Shown here: piece by piece, positions 39,401-59,797 of the stretch
How the letters are laid out: each line of letters starts with the position of its first letter
Position numbering within the stretch: the first letter of the stretch is position 1
Assembly (NCBI GenBank): GCA_963070105.1
Contig: OY718807.1
Span: 5,684,983 to 5,748,982, forward strand
DNA length: 64,000 nucleotides
Source of the DNA: Litomosoides sigmodontis
Taxonomy: Eukaryota > Nematoda > Chromadorea > Rhabditida > Onchocercidae
Direction of reading: 5' to 3'
Position numbers and translations under genes: made by a program
The notes under the pieces: generated by a model
Seen by the model: the letters and a program-made list of their open reading frames with translations, nothing else
What the model was told of the DNA's origin: nothing
Databases searched by the model: none

Positions 39401-40070
39401 TAATCAAAAAATCAAAGCAAAATTTTTGATAAACAAATTTAGTAGGAAATATACACAGCCAAAATACGGACGGAAATTTTAAAAGAAACATAATTCGTCT
39501 TTAATGTGATCAAAAATTTTGACCTGAATTTCGCCAAATTTGACCAAATCTGCATTAATTGTTGCAGTGAAATCAGCAACGAAAATCCTTTTCGGGTTAT
39601 CCGATACTGCAAAAATCGATCACAAGCAAGATATGCAGGGACAAAGAGAAAAGATATTATAGACAAAATTTAAATTTTTCTTGAAGATTTTATTTAGACG
39701 AACAGACAAATGATCATTAGAGTAGTAACTAAATTAATCATATACATGCCAACTGCATTTCAGTCTATGATGCTCCTTGACAAGTGTCTCACATATCGTT
39801 AGGTGTAGGAAGCTTCCAGGGAAGCCAATGCTATAACCTAGCACCTCACGTCACACCTTTCACTAAATGATACCTATAACTGATAGCCCATGAGAATTAA
39901 AAGGGTCATTCTCGATTAGCAATGAGTAAAGGAAGACCTTGCAAGCACTGTACTCGCTGTAACCGTTCCAGAAGACAATTAAACAACGCCGGCGATCGAA
40001 GGCCGAACTGTTTAACATAAATAATCACTCGACAGTGATCCTCCACCATTGGAACCGATGCTCCCAACAT
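30481..40070 (-). CDS. trpp-9: TRAPPC9 / Trs120 homologue, TRAPP II tethering subunit
   Basis: This is a subunit of the TRAPP II complex, which acts in Golgi and endosomal vesicle traffic through Rab activation. The model has 25 exons and about 1238 residues (human about 1150), phase-consistent throughout: 40070-39938, 39606-39524, 39316-39140, 38933-38877, 38623-38528, 38510-38281, 38138-38002, 37714-37567, 37037-36872, 36698-36591, 36469-36095, 35639-35473, 35318-35206, 35135-34910, 34675-34546, 34390-34281, 33990-33909, 33644-33529, 33312-33183, 32983-32921, 32702-32506, 32122-31869, 31346-31245, 30988-30861, 30669-30481. Diagnostic stretches include HCRVIIYVKQFG near the start, RSIYYVLESRRLDL, KKCVGRLRKQVADY, RKCAFFARLGVLFRL and the Ig-like Trs120 segment with LTLPASG and LIGVPR. 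The C-terminal HFQILFRHEG matches the family end. Weakest exon: 38623-38528 (poor acceptor). The intron after 34910 needs a GC donor. Confidence 0.9.
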
Positions 40071-41455
40071 AGTGATCTCTACTCAACATCAACATCTAAT
40101 TCCACAAACCGCAACGACTAAATCCAGAAAACAATTTGTTATGCTTCCGTTGGAATTCTCGCATGACTGAAATGAATGCAAATTAGATTTAACAATGTCC
40201 CACTTCAGGCTTAAGCGAAAATTGTAAGAAATTCGCAATTTTTAGTTTTCAAAAAGCTTAATATAATAGTCTATTTTTTTGATTTTTCTCCACAGGTAAG
40301 GACGAAACGTACTGACCACTAATCTTATAAAGCGATAATTCTTCATTCATCCCGAACAATTGACAAGAAATCGCTTCGTACAACGAGGTTGTAATTTAGT
40401 GCTTTTAAAACCGAAATGAACTTTTTATTGCTGAAAATTCAAAATGGGATAAAAACAATCAAGAGAATTGCTTAACACTAAGGGAAAAATTCTAGAAAAT
40501 CCCACACGTCGCTTACAATCAAGCTCCATAACATCTGCGAAATGAATTGATTCTCAAGAACTTCCCTGGAGAAGCGCAACTTATATATGAATCTTTTCTT
40601 CTAAGGAAATTTGAATCGTACACATAAACATAATTCTGTGTTATGGAACTGTTTCAAATATGGTGAATGCCTATACCAATGAGGATGACGTACTCCCATC
40701 ATTCGTGTGCAACGAACAGAATATAAACAGAAACTGAGAAAAAAGCAAATATGATAACGTAAGATACCTATAATGAAAGATGAAAAACAATCTCTGACCG
40801 AAACAATAATTCATCACTATTTCAGATCTCGAGTACTCAGTGTATTACAAAGTAAAGGTCGGTTCCGCAAAAATTAAAATTAAACGAATCACGGTTAATG
40901 AAAACTAAAGTAAATCAACAGAAAGAACATAAAATTTGGAAAAACATAATACCAAAATTCAGTTGTTATTTCAATTAATGCATTAGATCAAATGGGATCG
41001 GGATGCCTAATTGTATGGATTCCGACATAACTGAATAAAACAGAAGCATCTGAAAGACACTTGAAATAAACTGATGCTAGAAGATTATCTGCAATTGTCA
41101 TAGGATAAAATTTGTGCGAAATCACAAAGACCTTTTTAAATGAGCATCACCTAACAGAAAATTCCTTTAGTTTATGTAAACAAGATCAAATGAATTAGCA
41201 AACATAATTTGTGGCGACTACAGTGTTGCCAGCAATTGAAAGACGAAATCAGCATCTTAATTTGCCAAATTATACAAACAGTTAAAGAAAAGGATCATTA
41301 TGTTCCATGTGTGAGCAATAAATCCTTGCTCCAGAGGCAGAAAAATACTTGATATATTAGTGCCAACATGAAGTAAGAAAACTTTGAGAAAGCAAAAAAA
41401 ATTTGAAAAACATAATCTGCTAAAAGGAAAAACCATTTAACAGCTTTTAGATATG
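40071..41455. other. spacer between KIAA0319L-like gene and TRAPPC9
   Basis: About 1.4 kb between two minus-strand genes. It should hold the 3' UTR of the KIAA0319L-like gene and the TRAPPC9 promoter. I see no gene, repeat or clear control element. Confidence 0.45.
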
Positions 41456-49918
<8,463 letters not shown>

Positions 49919-50749
49919 CAAAACCAAGTTACAATAGTTTGAAAATCAGTAGTAGTCAGATTGACTGTATTCAAATCGAATATGGTAGGCATTAAAAAGG
50001 TCCACTGAAATGTGATTGGAAGATGGTTTGCTCGATTTCGTACGACAACAACGAATCATGCAAAACGATGACTTCTAAATATTCCTTACTAAGAACTTTT
50101 TAATTCCATTAAAAATAATTAATGTGAGGGTTAGGACCACTCAGAAGTTTAAGACAACCAGTCGAAACAATCTTTTTCTTGAGAACATTTCACAAAATGA
50201 TCACCACAGTACCCTAAAAGAAACTTAAAGCATCAACAGTCATCATGTCATTACCTTCAAAATGCAGAATGATTTGGAGAGGGATGAATTTGCAAAATTC
50301 ATGTGCAACGAACGGCTGCTCCGCTAAAAATACTTCGCGTTTGCACTCAGAAAAGCCATCACAGAATAATCAGTTAAAAATCTGATTAAAATTGAAATGA
50401 TTTCCGCATAAGGCAGTGGAATATTTTCCAGAGAAACCACAAAAAGTAATCACAAGATGGAACATTTATTAACATAACACCAAATGCACAACTTACAAAG
50501 TGGAGAAATTAATAAATGCCCAGTTTAAATATTCCTCAATAATTCATCCAATTAAATTTATCACATATAATTAGTAATAGTCTTGAAATCTTTCACATTT
50601 TTTCAGTCACGGAAATATGATACGATCTATCAGTTGAAAAGCTCACAAACAGTTGCTTTCCTTAAAAACTTTCGTCTAAAACTGAATGTCATTTAAAAAC
50701 TTGACATTTAGTTTTCAGGTGAATATAGGAGAACAATAGAAAGGATGAA
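49919..50749. other. spacer between NOL11-like gene and KIAA0319L-like gene
   Basis: About 0.8 kb between two minus-strand genes, presumably the 3' UTR of the first and the promoter of the second. I see no gene or repeat. Confidence 0.45.
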
Positions 50750-53700
50750 CTATATGGGTTTTTGAGCAAAACTTATCTTCCTAATAACATAATCACTATT
50801 GATATCAGGCGCATCGTCAGCTATCTTTTTCCTTTGCTCCAACTGTTGTTCCAGGTGACGGAACATATCGATCAATTGCACATGAAATATTACTAATAGG
50901 TTACGTGTGTTTGAATTAAAGACCTGTATTACACATAAGACAGTGTAATAAATATGCCAATTAAGCGGTTTAATAGATAAACCAGTAGCTTATCCTGTTA
51001 TTTCAACCTTCTAAAAAATATGAGCTCCATGCTTCCAACTGTGAAAAATTTTGAAACATAAATTCAAAGGGTTCGTCCAATATTCTAATTAGGCAAGACC
51101 AAATCAATTTCTAAGGATTTCCTCGGACGCATACATAAACTACATGCTTCTTAATCATAACTGCAAAATAATGGAATCAAGGAAATTAAGAATACCATAG
51201 TTGCTGCAAAACAGGCAGCGTCTCGTATTGCATTGTGACATTTTTCATCCCATACAAAACGCTGTGAGTGGCTATCAATGAGAACCGCCATTAGTTTTAG
51301 TATCTAAAAAAAGCGCATTATTTGCAAACGTTGAATAAATGTTAAATTAAAATAAATAAAACTGCTAAAGTTTAGATTTTTCATCAGCAATTGATAATGC
51401 AAAAATAAAAAGTTTAAAATGGAAGAACTGGTATATATAATAAGGTTCGGCACAATGCAATGTCAACATTACTTATAAATCAAATACTGTTAGAATAGAA
51501 TCGACACCTTATCAAATAAGTTATCTATCTTCCTGTCACAACTCAGCAATATCAATCGCTTAATGAGAGTCGTAACTTCAATCTCTGTCAATTCTTGTGA
51601 TATAGTTAATAGCAATCCGCAGCAATTAACAGGCTTCTCCAGTAATGCTAAAAGTACGTTCGAGCTCTCCAAAACAGATCTGAAAAACCTCATTACTTCT
51701 TTGTTTATTTTGTTAAATAGTCAAACTATTACAATAGTTACACCATTACCTTCCATAACTACAGGACAGGGAGCGTAAAGCATTTAGAGCACAAAATTTT
51801 AAGCCAAAAGTAACAGACATAAAGAAACGGTTTTAATATCTTACTATGCAATAGTCAAAATAAGAAAATTACACGTACTCATTTGAGGACATTTTAAGAA
51901 ACATCGCATACGTCCGATCATCGACTACTAGAGAAAAGCGCAAAAAATCGATTGCTTGTTGAAGAAGACCTTTACTAGTTAATAATTCAACCAGTTTATA
52001 GCACGCTCTAAAAACAACCAATTTAGAATATCTCGATTCATATAACTAAAGCAATTTGAAGAAAGCTTCGATCAAAAAATCCTGAGATGCAGAATACTTT
52101 TACTTCATAAAGTACATGTTTCAAAAATACCAATTATCAGCAAATGCTAGCCTTCATATAGGCGCAAACTTGACTGTAAAAAAGCTGAAACTACTTACGG
52201 AAATTCATTGAACCTAATGATTGAGGTCTTCATAATTACATTTAGCTATTCCTTCTCCTATCCCCCCATATTCAGATTTCTCCGATAAAAATATTACAGA
52301 TCTCTCTACGTTTTTAAAATTAGAAGTTAAACCAACTTGTCTTCGGTGATCAGTCTTGAATGAATGAGAAGTGTGAGCACCCGGTCGAAAAGTTTCTCAT
52401 GAACACATCTGCGTAAGACCTTTAGCAACACCATTTGCGTACTAGCAGACAATGCTACAGGTAAGTGGGCAGATAAGTTACCACTTTTCTTATTGGCTAG
52501 TTTTGAAAGTTCGCTCCAAATATTATCCAAATCCTGCAACTCCTTGCACTGTCCTTCACACATCAGACAATTGGGACCATTTTGTTAAACCTCGAGAGAA
52601 ATCAATACTTTTATTCCTTGGAGAACATTTTAAGAACTTAGAAAACCAACCTCTTGTGCCAAACAGTGGGAAATTTTTGCAGCAAGAGAATCAAAGGGTT
52701 CCGTTGTAGCAGGAGAAGCTAGCGACGCATGAACGGATGCCGAAGGAATGGACCCCTCTAGAGCACCGATGTAGAGCGAACGTTTAGACGGCTGTATGCT
52801 AAAAATAATTCTTTAAATATCTGAAATTTTGTTTTAACCACCTTCACAAATTCATAAACTTATCGAAGATAGAGTGGTTCATAACTGCCAAAACTTCGTT
52901 TGTGAAAGTCAGACTAAAGAAGATAAATTTGCCACAACATGAAACTATTTTTTTTCAAACAGCCAATACGAACCTTAAAGGTATTCTAGCAATATTATTG
53001 ATTCCCCTCAAAACAATAATCTGCTTTTCATCGACTGTGATCTAAAAAAAACTTAGTTATAATGGCAGCATAAAAAATCTTAACATATAATCAATCCACA
53101 CTGAAGAAACATGTTACGCTGCTAATACACTATCTTTATTTATCATTTTCTCAGACAATCCAAAAATTCAAGATAAAAGATACAAAGGGACACTGCCAAA
53201 GCTGCCGAGCAGAAAATTGAAATCAATGTTATAAAAGCTTTTTAGCACCAAACAGTTGAAATGAACAATCTCTAGCGCAAACCACGAAAGTACATTAGGT
53301 ATAGCTTACTAAGGCTTTTTTAACGCGTCTATACTACCACATAAGATTATTACAACTAACATGGGATCTGCAGCACCGTTGTTAAAAAGATCAACTACAC
53401 GAAGAAATACAAAAAACGAAACTACTTCAAAAATATACACGTGAATACCGTAGTGATAAATTTTTTTGAAACTGCTTCTATATAATAAAAAACTCACTTC
53501 GTTTGGCAGGGATTGTTCTGGCCATAAGAATTTCGTTTTTCCAATGACAGCATTTTCATGCTCTGAGCACAGCCTCACCGTCAACATTTTAAACTTTTCT
53601 AAAATCAATCATTTGGCAATTCTCAATGTAACTAACTGATGTATGACATACAGTACAAGGAAAGAATATTTTACTTCAGGTTCTAGTTTTAACGGCAAAA

Positions 53701-53786
53701 TTTAGTATACCTTGATACTTATCATCTTCCAATGTAGCTTCCACATAAAGGCAATCATCTATCAAATACCTCAGGCAATTCCTCAT
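50750..53786 (-). CDS. helical protein resembling the C-terminal part of NOL11 (tentative)
   Basis: The gene is well supported and its identity less so. Exons: 53786-53711, 53598-53498, 53041-52974, 52798-52651, 52548-52337, 52007-51879, 51679-51508, 51303-51196, 50923-50750, all in phase, about 395 residues. The protein is mainly helical from residue ~130 on, with segments such as MVLLKVLRRCVHEKLFDRVL, YKLVELLTSKGLLQQAIDFL and ITTLL-like leucine runs, and ends in a basic helix (MFRHLEQQLEQRKK). The order and spacing resemble the C-terminal half of nucleolar protein 11, an SSU-processome factor for pre-18S rRNA. NOL11 is about 720 residues with an N-terminal beta-propeller that is not seen here. 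The ATG directly follows TTTCAG, so either the mRNA is trans-spliced at the start codon or upstream exons are missed. Other helical-repeat families are possible. Confidence 0.55.
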
Positions 53787-54576
53787 CTGAAACAAAAATA
53801 ACATATATATCCAGAATGCAAACTGCTGCCTCAATTTGGTAACTTTCTCGCTTCAGGTTTTAATATAACTTCGACCGTGGTCATAATCTTCGTGCAACAT
53901 ATCAACCTATATGGTTCTTATCTGAAAGACGCCTAGAATCCTTTATGAAAGAGGACCTTCAGGCTTTCGCTACTAATGCCCCTATTAGATCACCCTTCTA
54001 AATATTGTGGCACGAGATAAGCACGGTTTTCCCACTAATATATGAATAATGTCAAGAGACAAGACACCTAATTCAATGATATGAAACTAGAAATGCCTCA
54101 AAAACTATGACATGGTTACAGTGCAGAATCTCGAGATCGAAAATTCATGAAGTCACACCCAAAGTCCTCATGACTTGTGCAACCCAAACAGAATGGGATC
54201 AAGAACACTTCCAATCCAGATCCAACTGAAGCAGTCATTTCCAAACCTCATGTACATCTATGATTTCCCACCTCCGCCGTATCAGTACGAATTTTACTGC
54301 TGAAGCACGCCATGCAACGCATGCTGCTGGAAAGCTTCAGGAGGTGCAGCGAGTTCAAGCGTTGCTAAACCGATTCGGAGTGAGGAAGGGAAGGACGGTC
54401 GTAGGTACGATCGGCCCGAAATGCACGGTACATAATGACCTTTTGCTTGTGATAACATGTTAAGCCTCGAAATCTTCAGGCATTAAAGGCATGTGAATTA
54501 TTTATTCGTATGATTGCTATTATTTCATTATCACATTTTTGCATATCATTGCAGGAGGGAACGAGGAGTGCTTCTC
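53787..54576. other. spacer with a locally GC-richer segment
   Basis: Between the kinase stop and the NOL11-like start. About 53850-54450 looks clearly less AT-rich than its surroundings. A plus-strand frame of 67 codons (54260-54463) with KLQEVQRVQALLNRFGVRKG is the most protein-like part. I could not place it in a family or connect it to splice sites. It may be a relic of an inserted element or part of an unmodelled exon. Confidence 0.35.
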
Positions 54577-57500
54577 TTACTTGTTGTTGTCCTTTCGGAT
54601 TGCCTTCTCCAAATTCTTCTTCACATTCTCTCCAGCGTCTGATTTCTTGCTGTGTTTGCTTCTCGACTTTCCTGTTGATCCTTTCTTCGTTACACTTTTT
54701 CCGTCTGCAGCGATCTAAAAAAAGCCATTTGTGAATATCTCATATGAATATGAGTGTTGTCGATGTGCGAAAATTAGAAAGGAAAGATGGAAGAACTCGA
54801 TTTCCTGGCATATCTCAAAGCGATACCTAAGATTGCTTAGTGATATTACTTATGAATATGCCTCCAGCAACGTGTAAAGCGTAAGGAAATGAAGCTCGGG
54901 AACATCATAGATTTTGTTTATATCAGCTACTGTATTATGGTCAAACTTTACAGCTCTGTAACTATTTACCGTTGTTACGTGATAACTATAAGCTCGAGTT
55001 AAAATTGGTATGGCATTCTGAATAACTAATCACCATAAAATTACCGTGGTTGTCGGTGCTGGCAATTTTTTGACTTCTTCTTCTAACTCTCTGATTGCTT
55101 CAGAAGTTTTTTCAGCCAGGAAGTGATAATCTGGCGGCTTTTGAGGATTTGCTACAACTAGTTCTTGCTATCAAATAAAGCAAAAGTTGTTTGTAAATCA
55201 GTTGAATATTTTTCCATACTTTTTAATCTTCGAATTTAATTAATATATAGAGATAGCAACCTGTGTGCAAGTATGCATTGATTGCATAAAACTGATGTGG
55301 CAGTGTTTTCAAGAGATAACGAGCAGGACAATAAAGTGATTTCAGATATTTGTGTGCCTGAATTGCAGTTTTCGCACTGAATTGCAGAAGAAATGCAGTA
55401 ATTTACTTTTTTAAAGAAATTCAAAATAAAAAAAAAATTCCAGAAATAATGATCAGAATATTATGTTCGTTAAATTGCATTCCTCTTGTGCTACTTTACG
55501 TATCGGGAAATCTCACAATCAAATTAATGAATTTCTTTAAAAAAGTGAATTTTGTTCGAAATGCTCATACAATTTGCTGCATTGAACATTAGCATATTCT
55601 AGACATGGGTAAAGTGGAAATGTTCTTACTCTCGTGTTATTTCTGTAAGTCCATGGTAACGGTTGGATAGGTTCACGTTCATTTGCAAAGAGTTCACACG
55701 TAACGTAAAGCCAAGCAATAAGATCATCAAAGCGTGTCTGCTCGCGGCCTTTTTGTGCATGCCCACTTGCCCATTCAGGTGTCCCGCGGAACGGACAACA
55801 TGTCCGTGGTGGTCGTATCTAGTACAAAGTGTTTTAGTACCTCTAACGTGATAAATTTTTGTTGAAATGGTCTAAGAATCGAGCTTAGATGCAATCTGTT
55901 GAAGAAAATTTTCAATTGTATTTTGTTTGACAGTTATTATCTCACTAAGAGACCTGATAGCTGTTGTGGAACTAATTTTGAACCTGATTCTTCCCAGGAA
56001 GTCACTTTCCCTTTTCATAAGATCAAACTCAAAAATAGCTTATTTCCAATCATTATTTCTATTAAAACGAGAATATCATTAATTACATCGCTTTCTCCAT
56101 CGGTGTACATCCTAGCCATACCAAGATCGAAGAGCAATGCAATCGGTTGTTCTCTGGACGATAGACCCATGTTATCTGGCTTCAAGTCTCGATGCAGGAG
56201 CCCTGGACATATTGAAATTATCTAATCCTTTTCGATCTACTTTGAATGTTTTCTGGGAATCTATAACTCTTCTAATTGGAAGTGTAACGATACTCGGATC
56301 TGATCTCATTGGTGTTCTCCTAACTAAAAATTTATATCACTGTAATGTTTGCTGTGTTTTTTTCTGCACTAAAAGCGGTTGGTTCTTGTCATCAGTTCTT
56401 TCTATTCATATTTCCAGTATAATGTTATACAGAATATCCGGAAAGAATTTGGATAAAATTTTGAGGAAATATACCCCGGAATACCTTGCGCGTGAAGATC
56501 ATGAATTCCTTTCAGCATTTGCAGTGAAATATTTGCCGCACGATATTTTCTGTGCACTCCATCTACCTGTACAATTATTGTCTTTTACTTTAAAACAAAT
56601 TAATTAACAAATGAACCAGTTGTTGATGTAGGAAAAAGTGAAGGCCTATTGAACGAACTTATCACGATTTCGCTATCCAGCTTACCTCATAAATGTAGTC
56701 TTTGACGGGTACTCCCGCTTTTTCCAGTACGACGAATTCCATACCTTCGCCATGCTGATCCGCCAGCATACCTTTATCCAACAGACGAACAATTGATGCA
56801 GCTTCGGACTGAAGCAGAAGTTCAAGTTGTCAACTTTTTGATAACTTTAGTTTTTCAGAATTTATAAAATTAAGAATTTATTACATTGAAAAAGTGCTTT
56901 TAAAGCATTTTTGTATAAAACTTTAAATTCATTTTGCTCTATGACATGCTTTTTGTCTGACCGTTCACGTTATTGTTTCAGCTACAAAACAAGCTATATA
57001 GTAGTGAACCTCCAATTAGTGAGTTCTAGTGCCATCAAAAATGTTTCCTATTCGGCCTTCTGGTCTAAAATACATTTTTCGCTTCACATTGGTTTATTCT
57101 CTATTCTTAAATGCAGTAAAGGATAGTTATCATCAACTCGTTCATAGGAAATATCAGATGCTGTACTCTTTTGAACATTGTTTCCAGGATAAATCCTTCC
57201 CACTCAGCTGAAACATTGCCAGCTTCATTAGCCATCGACTTAGCTACTTTAATGACACCGTATACTTTCGTGACAACATCACGGACAGAAAATACCACAC
57301 CGTACGTACCCTGATTGATTGTCTCAATTACCTGAATATGAATGGTAGAGTTAATGAAATTTTAGTTTCTTATTTAAAAATTCATTAGATTATAAGTTCT
57401 GATCTGCGAGTCTTCAAATCTTTCTGTTAATTGTTTATTATCCAATGCAATGGCAAATTTCCAGGGAATACTTACTTGCCAACGTTTGTTGAACGGCGCA

Positions 57501-58314
57501 ATGGACTTTAGATGCTCGACTAGTTCTTGCACCGCCTGGTCCTGCTTTTCCTGATCTCTTTGCCGATCACTTCCCGCTAGTTCCAAGTGTTTTCCAGATG
57601 CCTTTTGACTGTGTGCAGCACGACGATTGCTTGGTCGGTTTGCAGAGACACATGAGAGCTGGAAGAAATGGAAGAAAGCTAGCTGAAGTAAATCAGTGGT
57701 ATATTCCTCATCACTTAAAACACGTTTTTTATAATGAAAAGCTGCCACCGAGCTTGTCATGGAAAAAACTACTTGTCTAGTGGCAGCAGTTTTTTGGGCG
57801 CTGAAGACCAGTCGTTGATTTCGCTTTGCTGATGCTTGTTGATCTTTTATCGATTTCTTTGATTTCGTTTTACTGTAAGATCAACGACGTAGTAATGAAG
57901 GAAAGATTATCAGTAAAAACAACAACGTATTATTTATTCGATTAATATGATTTGTGTATGGTGCAAAAACTTTTGTTCGAAAGTAAGGCGCAAATACTCA
58001 TTGATCTTTTTTACCACAAAGCTCACTGAAACGGAGTGGAATGATGCGACTGGGATTTAATCACCGAGCTTTTATGATGATTGATTAGAGTAGTACTGTA
58101 TACTCTTATTCTCATGACACAAAGGACTTACACTGTGAGATGAAAACCAGAAAGCAAATTTGTTTTTCAAAACTAATTATATGAGAGTTAAATTGGAACT
58201 AGTTAGGTAGGCCGTGTATCAATGATTCATCCTTTAAGGGACCCAGGACATCCGTAATTTTTCATTGTTCAGTTTATTTGTTAAACACAATACATACCTA
58301 TGGAGAAGTGGCAT
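54577..58314 (-). CDS. CK1/TTBK-type protein kinase with an apparent one-base frameshift
   Basis: This is a Ser/Thr kinase of the CK1/tau-tubulin-kinase group, much expanded in nematodes. Exons: 58314-58298, 57872-57773, 57658-57476, 57331-57167, 56808-56687, 56566-56485, 56202-56087, 55818-55630, 55167-55045, 54714-54577. A basic N-terminal extension precedes the domain. The glycine loop INQGTYGVVFSV and VAIK-type lysine (YGVIKVAK) lie in 57331-57167. The catalytic loop LLHRDLKPDN and DLG are in 56202-56087, and FRGTPEWAS (APE-equivalent) in 55818-55630. The C-terminus is Lys/Ser-rich and ends IRKDNNK. Exon lengths sum to 3n+2. The reading frame breaks inside exon 56808-56687 at an A-run (56720-56723 on the plus strand); one more base would join both halves to about 411 residues. 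This could be a sequencing error or a disabled gene. It is divergent from the TSR gene, 443 bases away. Confidence 0.82.
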
Positions 58315-58757
58315 GACTACAGTCTTCCACTCCTTCAAATGATAAAAATGAGTCAGTTCGAAAGCGATCAATCATTTATACGACAACGATCACTTTTTGT
58401 TTCACAATAAATTTGTAAATGCTCGCCACAATATGCAAATTATGATAATAGTACGTGCTATGTACTATTATAGTTGTGGTTTTAATTATAGCATTGCATT
58501 AGACTTCAACAGATAAATTACAAGAAGGAAATTGAAACTTAACTTTCAGGAAGTAAACATAAAAATACCGCAAGAAATAAAAGATTGTGTTGTTTGATGT
58601 GAGCTAAAAATGTAGATGTGAAGAATCCGTAGTAGGAATTTGCATATTTCAGTAGAAAATATGAAGAGACTTGACAGAAATTAACAAAAATTTCATTTCC
58701 AAAGTCTTCAAGAAAGGAAACTTCCTAAATGTAAAAATTTCAATTCAGAAGGAACGA
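58315..58757. promoter_or_regulatory. short divergent intergenic region, candidate shared promoter
   Basis: 443 bases separate the kinase ATG (minus) from the TSR-protein ATG (plus), so control sequences for both must lie here or in the first introns. I see no recognisable promoter motif. The inference rests on geometry alone and depends on the two first-exon models. Confidence 0.4.
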
Positions 58758-59797
58758 ATGACATCGTCCGGTCAGGTCTGTGTTACCTTTTCGATATTTC
58801 ATCTAGCACTGTATTATAGTGATGTGCTAGCAAAGGTGAAGGTGACTAAGCAGTTCTACTTTCTTGTGTTTTCAATAGTGACCTGTTTTAGGAAGACTTC
58901 AGATAACATTTTAAAAAATGAGCTAATTACTTTGATACACTGTTTAGTAAGGCAATCAGTAACTTAAATTAATTTCTTGATTAATGACGACAGTGTTTGC
59001 AAGATATATTTGGTATGAAACAAAATTTTTGCGAAAAATAGAATTTAAAAGTAAATACGTAATTAGGAAGATCTACAGAATCATTAAGTGTGAAACAAGT
59101 GTAGTAATGGCGTTTCGATAACTTTTAACCATTAAAACATTGCACCCAAATTACTTGTTGTGAATTGCAGCGTGAGGGACAGGTGCAAGATCAACGTTGT
59201 TTATGGACTCCCTGGTCACCATGTACTGTAACTTGCCTGAGTCGTGGATCAAGTTCAGTTTACTCCCAACAATGGCAACAGTTTATTTGCAGGAATGCTA
59301 ATAGTTTGGGCAACAACTCTTCCATTGCTACTGCAAAATTCCGTTCCTGCACCCACATGGTGCAACATTCCTTACAACTCTCCTGTATCTAAATTCAATT
59401 ATCGAACTTTGAATCCAAAAGCCCATCAAAGTAATGCATAACAGAGAAACTGATTCGCTTCCGATTCTAAATAAACCGAAAGAAGAAATCAGATTATGCA
59501 AAATCCTCCACCCTTCTCGACAAGTTAAAGACCAAGCAATATCATTTTTTATTTAGTTCGTTGCAGATACCACTATGTTTATCGGATGAGGGCTTTTCGA
59601 CAGCATTTCAAAACTACTATTTTTTGGCAATATTTTTAGCTTGCATATTACTAATATTAGTGCCAAATATGATTCTTGGCTTACGTTACACGCGAGTTCG
59701 GGTTTGGAAAAGTCGAAAATCCGGAGAGAAAAGCGAACAGTCTGTGTTGTCGTTCAATGAAGCAGTTGCTAATAATTTCGTGCGCGAAACTTTGTAA
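58758..59797 (+). CDS. small single-pass membrane protein with a thrombospondin type 1 repeat
   Basis: About 165 residues from exons 58758-58835, 59171-59359 and 59567-59797, all phase 0. The first exon encodes a hydrophobic leader (VCVTFSIFHLALYY) that fits a signal peptide. The second carries RCLWTPWSPCTVTC, the WxxW...C...C signature of thrombospondin type 1 repeats. With later Cys in FIC, RSC and PLC the count is six, as the fold requires. A membrane helix (YYFLAIFLACILLILVPNMI) follows, then a basic/Ser-rich cytoplasmic tail ending NNFVRETL. TSRs usually mediate matrix or receptor contacts; here the single repeat next to the membrane suggests a small adhesion or guidance-type receptor. 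I do not know a named orthologue. Additional exons cannot be excluded in the 335-base first intron or upstream. Confidence 0.7.

Noticed and set aside
53309..53386. Exon-like segment with DPMLVVIILCGSIDALKK after TGCAG on the minus strand
   Set aside because: The flanking exons join in phase without it, and inclusion gives an immediate stop.
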